Positions 37,221-43,471 of a DNA stretch of 43,471 nt are shown in pieces. The DNA comes from Draconibacterium orientale (GTDB lineage Bacteria > Bacteroidota > Bacteroidia > Bacteroidales > JAADGE01), in assembly GCA_020721645.1 (NCBI GenBank), contig DYMH01000017.1:1-43471 (forward strand). The letters run 5' to 3'. The number at the start of each line of letters is the position of its first letter. The first letter of the stretch is position 1. A program made the position numbers and the translations under genes. The notes under the pieces are model-generated. The model made no database searches and was not told the origin of the DNA. It saw nothing but the letters and a program-made list of their open reading frames with translations.

Positions 37221-37434
37221 TATGTATCTCTTAAAAACAAAAGGTACCGGTAAAATTCCGGATTATATTCAAATTCGCGACGAAAATTTTGTGCTTATAA
37301 ATCATATTAAAGCAGAAAATCCAAAAGAAATGTTACTGAAAATTGGTTTCGACAAACAAATTGATTCTGTTTTGGAATTAATAAAAAAATTGGAATACGG
37401 CGAATTGAAAAAAATTGATGTGATGATTTTTTGA
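37221..37434 (+). CDS. Small hypothetical protein (likely start MYLLKTKG)
   Basis: MYLLKTKGTGKIPDYIQIRDENFVLINHIKAENPKEMLLKIGFDKQIDSVLELIKKLEYGELKKIDVMIF; the last residues are encoded by the adjacent tandem repeat. Confidence 0.6.
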
Positions 37435-37530
37435 TGTGATGATGTGATGATTTTTTGATGTGATGATGTGATGATGTGATGATTTGTTGATGTGATGATG
37501 CGGTGATTTGTTGATGTGATGATGATTTGC
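37418..37530. repeat. Degenerate GATGTGATGAT(TTTT)TG tandem repeat
   Basis: gatgtgatgattttttgatgtgatgatgtgatgattttttgatgtgatgatgtgatgatgtgatgatttgttgatgtgatgatgcggtgatttgttgatgtgatgatgattt. Confidence 0.95.
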
Positions 37531-37842
37531 GCATTGCAATGCTGCGTTTTGGGGGCGACGCATAATTTCACCCTTAATTTACCCTCAAAACACCATTTTC
37601 GCCCCTTAAACACACCCTTTTGACCCCTCGTTCGACCCTCGCGCGACCCTTAAACCATACTTTTTCACACCTCAAATCCAATAATTCAATTTAAAGCATA
37701 TTCGCAAAGCCCACCAAATAATTAAAAACTTATTTCTACTTTACGAAGTTAAAACATTCTGATAATCAAGCCTGAAATGTGGTTTGTCAAAAATGAAGAT
37801 CTAAAAATTAAATAATAAGGTTGAAAAAATGGACGATTATTA

Positions 37843-37896
37843 TTTTCTACTAAGGTTAAAACTTTGAAAATAAGGTGTTAAAACCTTAGTAGAAAA
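37843..37896. repeat. 15-bp perfect inverted repeat
   Basis: TTTTCTACTAAGGTT ... AACCTTAGTAGAAAA, 24-nt loop. Confidence 0.95.
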
Positions 37897-38130
37897 ACAA
37901 AACCCACAAAAAATACACCTTATTTTTATTTAAAAACCGGAAGCATATAATTTTACATAATCTCAAATTTCGAACACTCCAACTGAAAGGCTTAAATATA
38001 TTAGTGTAGGGCAACGCCCTGTGCTGATATATTTCGCTCTTTTCAGAGCTTTTTATAACTTCGCAAGTAGAATTAAATTCTATTTTTTAACCTTCGTATA
38101 AATTTGTGGTGTTTATTATATTTCTGAATC

Positions 38131-39234
38131 TTAATCAAAAAAAGGCAAAAATCCCTTTTCTTCATTTTCCCAACATAAATCCTTAGAGGCTTTTTGAAGA
38201 TTTATTTTCCATTTCTGTCTAAATTCTGAATTATTGAGACAAAAGTTCATTTTTTCGGCAATGTGTTTCGGAGTATGATTGTCGATAAAGTCGCCAATTT
38301 GATATTGATTCACAACACGTTCCATTTCCGGCAATCGGGAAACCAAGACGGGAATTTCGGCTCGAATATAATCGAACAGTTTGTTGGGCAAAGCAAAATA
38401 ATAATTCAACCCGATATTTTCTTCCAAGGACAAACCCAAATCGGCTTTCCGAGTATAATAAGCCAGCTCGGAAAATGCTAATTTGCCTGTAAACAGCACT
38501 TTCTGCGAAAGATTTTGCTTTTGTACCAATGTTTTTAACAGATTTTCAATATCACCGCCGCCGATAATCAACAAGACAGCATTTTCAACGAAATTCATCG
38601 CCTCAACGGCATATTCGATGCCACGCCCCACGTTCAGTGCTCCTTGATAAAGTATGATTTTTTTTTCGAACAGTAATTGTTGCTTAGAATTTGAAGCTAC
38701 AATATTTTGCGGCTCCCGCTCCGGAATGTTTCGCACGATGCCCATTCGGATGCCGTATTGTTTGAAATAATAATCTGCTATCGATTGACAAACGGTGTAC
38801 GAAAATTTAACTTTCGGTAAAATCCATTTTTCGATTGCTTTCCATATCCTTTGAACCCGGGGTCGCTCTTGTAATTCGGGAACTTCGGTGAACAATTCGT
38901 GACTGTCGTAAACCAATTTCTTATGTCTTATTTTAGAAGCTAAAAAGTTGGCTGCCAAAGTATCCAAATCGTTTGAGAGAAATATTTCGGCTCGCACAAA
39001 TATCAAAAAAAGAAACAACCGAAAATTATATTCGGCGTAAAAAAGCGGACCTTTTGAAAAGAGCAAATGAAATCTTCGAGTTGGAAAATCGAAAAAAACA
39101 GCTTGCGAATCTTTTCTAATTCTGCCCACAACAAACACGTCAAAGCCATTTTTAACCAAACTCGAAGCCACTTTGTACACACGTTTATCGCCGACTAAAT
39201 CGTTGGTTACGGAAATTATAATACGTTTTGCCAA
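38131..39234 (-). CDS. Glycosyltransferase family 4 (GT-B)
   Basis: MAKRIIISVTNDLVGDKRVYKVASSLVKNGFDVFVVGR; KIILYQGALNVGRGIEYAVEAM...LLIIGGGD...VLFTGKL; LPNKLFDYIRAEIPVLVS. Confidence 0.9.
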   Translation of the reverse strand: MAKRIIISVTNDLVGDKRVYKVASSLVKNGFDVFVVGRIRKDSQAVFFDFPTRRFHLLFSKGPLFYAEYNFRLFLFLIFVRAEIFLSNDLDTLAANFLASKIRHKKLVYDSHELFTEVPELQERPRVQRIWKAIEKWILPKVKFSYTVCQSIADYYFKQYGIRMGIVRNIPEREPQNIVASNSKQQLLFEKKIILYQGALNVGRGIEYAVEAMNFVENAVLLIIGGGDIENLLKTLVQKQNLSQKVLFTGKLAFSELAYYTRKADLGLSLEENIGLNYYFALPNKLFDYIRAEIPVLVSRLPEMERVVNQYQIGDFIDNHTPKHIAEKMNFCLNNSEFRQKWKINLQKASKDLCWENEEKGFLPFFD

Positions 39235-39326
39235 AATATTTTTTTACAAAAATAGAAAATAAGCAGCAAGAGTAATATCATTTGCTATAATTTTCATTAC
39301 ATTTGTCGATAAATCAACAGAATTTA

Positions 39327-40067
39327 ATGGAACAAAATAATTATATTTTCGGTATTCGAGCTATTTTAGAAGCACTGAAATCGGATAAAGAAATCGACAA
39401 AATCTTAGTAAAAAAAGGGCTTGACAACGAATTGGCACGCGAACTCCTCACTCCCGCCCGACAACTCGGAATCCCGATACAATATGTTCCGATACAGAAA
39501 TTGGACGGCATCACGCGAAAAAATCATCAAGGTGTTATTGCTTATCTTTCGGAAATTGCTTATTTCAATATCGAAGAAATTATTCCTAAATTATACGAAG
39601 ACCGACTGAATCCGCTGGTTTTGATTTTGGATAGAATTACCGATGTTCGAAATTTTGGAGCAATATGTCGCTCGGCAGAATGTGCAGGGGTTCACGCTGT
39701 TATCATTCCGGCAAAAGGTGCGGCACAAGTGAATGCCGATGCCGTTAAAACATCAGCCGGCGCACTGCACAAAATAAAAATCTGTCGCAGCCAAAACCTA
39801 AAAGACACAATTAAGTTTTTGAAAAACAGCGGGTTGCAAATATCCGTTGCCACCGAAAAAACAGATTCGCTGTATTATGACATCGATTTTAATTCGCCCT
39901 CTGCTATTGTTTTAGGCTCGGAAGAAACCGGAGTTTCCAACGAAATATTTGTAATGGCTGACAATGCGGCGAAAATTCCGATTTTGGGTGATATCGAATC
40001 GCTCAATGTTTCGGCTGCCGCTTCGGTTTTGCTCTATGAAGTTGTAAGACAAAGACATAAAAAATAA
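39327..40067 (+). CDS. rlmB: 23S rRNA (guanosine-2'-O-)-methyltransferase RlmB-type (TrmH/SpoU family; start re-assigned)
   Basis: YIFGIRAILEAL, GVIAYLSEI, LVLILDRITDVRNFGAICRSAECAGVHAVIIP, AIVLGSEETGVSNEIFVMAD, IPILGDIESLNVSAAASVLLYEVVRQR. Confidence 0.95.
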   Translation: MEQNNYIFGIRAILEALKSDKEIDKILVKKGLDNELARELLTPARQLGIPIQYVPIQKLDGITRKNHQGVIAYLSEIAYFNIEEIIPKLYEDRLNPLVLILDRITDVRNFGAICRSAECAGVHAVIIPAKGAAQVNADAVKTSAGALHKIKICRSQNLKDTIKFLKNSGLQISVATEKTDSLYYDIDFNSPSAIVLGSEETGVSNEIFVMADNAAKIPILGDIESLNVSAAASVLLYEVVRQRHKK

Positions 40068-40129
40068 TGAGGAATTAGGAATGAGGAATTAATAATTAGG
40101 AATTAGGAATGAATCGTTAAGTTAAGAAA

Positions 40130-40275
40130 TATATTTGCTGTTCGGCTTAGGCTCTGCCTAAGTTGAGGTTATCATGACAGGCTCTGCCTGTCTGTCAAAG
40201 CAAGGCTGAGCCTTGCAAAATAAACCTGCCTGAAACAAAGCCTCAGCCGAACATATGCTTATCTAAACGTCATTG
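40130..40275. repeat. Dispersed multi-hairpin repeat, copy 2 (GGCTCTGCC core)
   Basis: Same order of hairpins as 5092-5236 with scattered substitutions. Confidence 0.9.
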
Positions 40276-40407
40276 AATTTTGAATTATAATATTTATAAT
40301 TGATAAATAATCATCGAATGAGCAACTAAAATTATCCAATTAAATATTTTCAGTATAAATCAAGAGCTCGATATTTTTTTTTATCCAACAGAATAATAAA
40401 TTATAGA

Positions 40408-40556
40408 TGAGTTCAGTTTAAAAAGTCATAAAGTAGAAAGTTTATAAAACTATAATACTGAAAATAAGGACTTTAAGTCAAATTTACATCTTTACATAAA
40501 TTACTGATTATGAACGATTTTACACTTTTCACTTTCAAACTTTATACTTTTTATAC
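40408..40556 (-). repeat. ~148-bp repeat, arm B (inverted relative to 26638-26785)
   Basis: Reverse complement TGTATAAAAAGTATAAAGTTTGAAAGTGAAAAGTGTAAAATCGTTCATAATCAGTAATTTATG... matches arm A. Confidence 0.9.
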
Positions 40557-40707
40557 ATGACTCATAGATATTATGTCTCGTTTAGACGCAAATTATTCAA
40601 TATTAACATCTTTGGGTGCTTTGTGACATCGCGAATTAAAAAAATATCGTAATATTGATTGAAAAAAATTTTAAAAAGATATCAACTTAAAACACAAAAA
40701 CTTACCT

Positions 40708-41097
40708 ATGAAAAAATTCTTTTTATTCTCAGCATTAGCTGTTTTTGGCTTATTTGCCTGCAAACAACAATCAAAAGTATTGCAAACGGTTGAATCATCG
40801 AAGTTAACCGGACAAATGAAAGTAAAACTCGGTGAAACAGTGAAAATCAACCTGCGTTCTAACGCGTCAACAGGCTACGCTTGGGATTTGGGTCATAAAT
40901 TAGATAAAAATGTACTGGAATTTACCGAACGCGTGTTCGTTGAAGATGAGAATCCGGGCATGATGGTGGGTGTCGGCGGAATCGAAACATGGTCGTTCAA
41001 AGGCTTAAAAAAAGGCAAAGCATTTGTTCACATGGTATATGCCCGAGGCGACCAAGACCCAAAAGAAGAAAAAATTTATGAAGTAACGGTTGAGTGA
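40708..41097 (+). CDS. Chagasin-like (I42) protease-inhibitor-family lipoprotein
   Basis: Lipobox VFGLFAC; VKLGETVKINLRSNASTGYAWDL...GMMVGVGGIETWSFKGLKKGKAFVHMVYARG matches the NxxTGYxW and GxxGxxxW motifs. Confidence 0.88.
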   Translation: MKKFFLFSALAVFGLFACKQQSKVLQTVESSKLTGQMKVKLGETVKINLRSNASTGYAWDLGHKLDKNVLEFTERVFVEDENPGMMVGVGGIETWSFKGLKKGKAFVHMVYARGDQDPKEEKIYEVTVE

Positions 41098-41192
41098 AAA
41101 ACTAAAAACTAAAAGGGAAAAACTAAAAACTAAAAACTAAAAGTGAAAAACTAAAAGTGAAAAACTAAAAACTAAAAGTGAAAAACTAAAAA
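41091..41192. repeat. GTGAAAAACTAAAA-family array starting at the stop codon of the I42 gene
   Basis: gagTGAaaaactaaaaactaaaagggaaaaactaaaaactaaaaactaaaagtgaaaaactaaaagtgaaaaactaaaa. Confidence 0.92.
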
Positions 41193-41225
41193 TCTACAAT
41201 TTTTAATGAATATAATGCCTTCATT

Positions 41226-42161
41226 ATGGATGAAAAAGACACCAAAGTAACAGAAACAAAAAAAGAAACTCAAAAATCGGAAGAAACGATAACCGTACCC
41301 CCAAAAGACCTTGGTTTACAGAACAATGCAAAAACACAGATTGGAAAAACTTTAACGTTTTTAGCTGAAAAATTTCTGACACCGCCCGTAATTGCCGTTT
41401 TTATAACAGCACTTATCGGTCCATTGGCAATTCAATGGGTGAACGATGGTTTTGAAAACAAGAAATTGCAGGAAAAAGTGATTCAAACCGTACTGAATTA
41501 CACAAGTGCAGCAGATTTCTCGAAACCCGAATCTATCGAAAAAATTGGAATTATTGCTCAAATGGTCGATGAAAATCAAGATGTGTTCGGATTAAAATTT
41601 GAAGAAACCAATAAAGCCATCAGTCGCTTGGACCAAGCAACGGCTGATGTGGGAATAAAAAATCTGAATAAAAAATTAGCCGAAGCCAACGCCAATTTAA
41701 CAGATTTTAAAACCAAATTGAATGCCGATTCGGCAATTTATACTGATATTATTCTGCAAAAAGACCGATTGACCAAGGAATTGGAATCGGCAAAAAAACA
41801 AAATGACCGCACGAAAATCAATTCTATCGAAAGTCAGATAGCAAAATCGGACTTGGATATGAAGGAAATAGAAAACAGTCGCAATTTTTATCGCGAACAA
41901 ATTCGTTACTGGTCGGAGCAACAAGTTTTGCTGAACAAAGACATCGAAGCAGCTTCGGCGGATTTGGCAAATGTTTTGGCTAAAAATCGAGACGATGAAA
42001 AAATGCTTACTCAGGAGAAAGAAGTCCTGAAAACTGAGTTGGCAAAGCAGTTGAACGATGCCTCGCTTATGAAATTTAAAATTTCGGAATTGGAAGAAAA
42101 AATTCGCCTGATGCACGACAGTATCGAAGTATTGAAAATTAAGAAAAAGAAAGTTAAGTAA
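41226..42161 (+). CDS. Membrane-anchored long coiled-coil protein, unknown function
   Basis: One TM (FLTPPVIAVFITALIGPLAIQWV) followed by a long heptad-rich region. Confidence 0.75.
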   Translation: MDEKDTKVTETKKETQKSEETITVPPKDLGLQNNAKTQIGKTLTFLAEKFLTPPVIAVFITALIGPLAIQWVNDGFENKKLQEKVIQTVLNYTSAADFSKPESIEKIGIIAQMVDENQDVFGLKFEETNKAISRLDQATADVGIKNLNKKLAEANANLTDFKTKLNADSAIYTDIILQKDRLTKELESAKKQNDRTKINSIESQIAKSDLDMKEIENSRNFYREQIRYWSEQQVLLNKDIEAASADLANVLAKNRDDEKMLTQEKEVLKTELAKQLNDASLMKFKISELEEKIRLMHDSIEVLKIKKKKVK

Positions 42162-42248
42162 GTAATTGTTAGTGAAGTAATAATTTGATTTTGACAAGAA
42201 TACGGTCATTTTGATATACAAATAAATCTGTCCGATTACTAATAAAAC

Positions 42249-42284
42249 AAAAACGTCTCAACTAAAATTGAGACGTTTTTTTTC
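42249..42284. terminator. Terminator
   Basis: AAAACGTCTCAA-ctaaaa-TTGAGACGTTTTTTTT. Confidence 0.92.
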
Positions 42285-42345
42285 TGTTTTTTACTAATTG
42301 TTATCATCACATCAAATAATCAACCAAGCAGAATATAATTGTTTT

Positions 42346-42508
42346 TAGACTTACATACATAAACAATATCATACAAACCATGAGGCTGTTAAAAAGTTGA
42401 ATTTTAGTAGTATGTGTAAAATATTTTGGCATTTCATAACTGTTTTCTGCGTGCATCAAACTTCGAGAGTCCCTTGATTTGAGTGTATTGGTTAAGTAAA
42501 TAAGTCTA
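42346..42508. mobile_element. MITE-like element copy 2 (163 bp), TIR TAGACTTA, 8-bp TSD ATTGTTTT
   Basis: TSD ATTGTTTT at 42338-42345 and 42509-42516; sequence matches both ends of 22983-23322. Confidence 0.88.
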
Positions 42509-42651
42509 ATTGTTTTTATCAAGAATTTTGCTTTTGAAACTAAACAAAAACCGAGTTATACTAAGCACGCTCATAAATTGCGTTTTACAAATTGTTTAAC
42601 TTTTTGATATTAAAAGTAATCAGCATATCAGCACATCAAAAAATCAACCAA

Positions 42652-42915
42652 TCAAAGTATATTTTGTTTTGTTCTGTCACCGATGCCGAGCAATAAACCT
42701 TCAACACTGATGTCTTCGTCCAAATCTTCCCAATGCAAACCAATTCCGCCTCCGCTGATGATGTATTTACTTCGCTCTTCGGCTGATGCTGCGGCTAATT
42801 TCGGAAAATATTGATAAGGAACTCCAAGACAACGACCATCGGTTAATCCAACCCACATGGTGTCGTCATCGAATCTCAATTTTTGGGCGTACGGTTTAAA
42901 TGTTAAAGTATTCAT
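42652..42915 (-). CDS. DUF2442-like protein
   Basis: TFKPYAQKLRFDDDTMWVGLTDGRCLGVPYQYFPKLAAASAEERSKYIISGGGIGLHWEDLDEDISVEGLL. Confidence 0.9.
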   Translation of the reverse strand: MNTLTFKPYAQKLRFDDDTMWVGLTDGRCLGVPYQYFPKLAAASAEERSKYIISGGGIGLHWEDLDEDISVEGLLLGIGDRTKQNIL

Positions 42916-43141
42916 TCCAATTTTGTATAAATAATTGCTTATTTTCTTCGACTGTTCGTGATATTTTGTTTAATTCGGAAGCCGAAAATCCATAATTTTC
43001 GGCTAATCTGACATTGGGTTCGAGCCAAAATTTTGCGATCAAGTTGTCTTTCCTTACGTGGATGTGTACCGGTTCTAACGGATTTCCTTCATTTGAAAAA
43101 AATAAAAACCGGAAACTTCCGTCTCGCAAAATTACAGGCAT
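42896..43141 (-). CDS. DUF4160-like protein
   Basis: MPVILRDGSFRFLFFSNEGNPLEPVHIHVRKDNLIAKFWLEPNVRLAENYGFSASELNKISRTVEENKQLFIQNWNEYF; overlaps the DUF2442 gene by 20 bp. Confidence 0.92.
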   Translation of the reverse strand: MPVILRDGSFRFLFFSNEGNPLEPVHIHVRKDNLIAKFWLEPNVRLAENYGFSASELNKISRTVEENKQLFIQNWNEYFNI

Positions 43142-43287
43142 AAAATTTCATGTTTCTACAAATTTATTAAATATTAACTCCGAAAACAAATGTTGAATAT
43201 TTGAAATGAAAGTTAAATAATTTTTGAAAATGAAAAAGCGAAGTTTTGGGAGCTTCGCCAACCGAATAAATTTATTCGTTGTTTATT

Positions 43288-43471
43288 AATTTATCAAATT
43301 GATGTTTTCCGATTTACATGGCTCAATAAAATGACTGTCGAGCGAAACAAGGTTTTGTATTTTGAAAAAAATGCAAGTTGCAAGTATAAAAGCATCGTGC
43401 ATTTTTAAATTATATTTGGTGCTATTCCGAAATACTGTGATAATTTTTAACTATCGCCGGCTTTTAAGCCG
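43288..43471 (-). pseudogene. Possible C-terminal remnant of a PIN-domain protein (window edge, apparently frameshifted)
   Basis: Minus-strand LKIITVFRNSTKYNLKMHDAFILATCIFFKIQNLVSLDSHF is PIN-like; upstream GLKAGDS is in another frame with an intervening stop. Confidence 0.35.

Noticed and set aside
37418-37530. Considered as a CRISPR or iteron origin
   Set aside because: No spacer structure, no replication initiator gene, degenerate microsatellite-like units.
37302-37613. His/Ser-rich ORFs (HHQQITASSHQQIITSSHHHIKKSSHHH)
   Set aside because: Translation of the GATGTGATGAT tandem repeat on the minus strand; not a genuine metal-binding protein.

Overview
This 43.5-kb window looks like a Bacteroidetes chromosome: low GC, two T9SS C-terminal sorting domains, and a Bacteroidetes-type gene set. 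Housekeeping genes recognised from protein motifs are mutY, an HU-like gene, a 29-aa Arg/Lys-rich ribosomal-type micro-ORF absent from the ORF track, RNase G (rng), lpxB, surE, pheT, pfkA, pepD, a GWxTD-domain lipoprotein, yicC, tRNA-Pro(CGG), gmk, a GatB/YqeY protein, a YbgC-type thioesterase, dsbD, GT4 and an RlmB-type rRNA methylase. The accessory content is richer. It includes (i) a PemK/MazF-like toxin with an upstream partner, (ii) a DUF2442/DUF4160 pair, and (iii) two copies of a MITE-like element with TAGACTTA terminal inverted repeats and 8-bp target duplications. One MITE copy supplies the stop codon of the thioesterase gene, and the empty site can be reconstructed. Other accessory features are (iv) a multi-hairpin GGCTCTGCC dispersed repeat, (v) an intergenic GTGAAAAACTAAAA repeat family with strand polarity that brackets a four-helix-bundle gene as inverted arrays, and (vi) two adjacent giant T9SS-exported proteins: a subtilase with a dockerin-like module and a protein with four tandem cohesin-like modules. 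The last pair is a candidate cell-surface cohesin-dockerin protease complex. It lies inside a ~13.6-kb segment bounded by a ~148-bp inverted repeat. All family calls come from reading motifs by eye; no database search was run.
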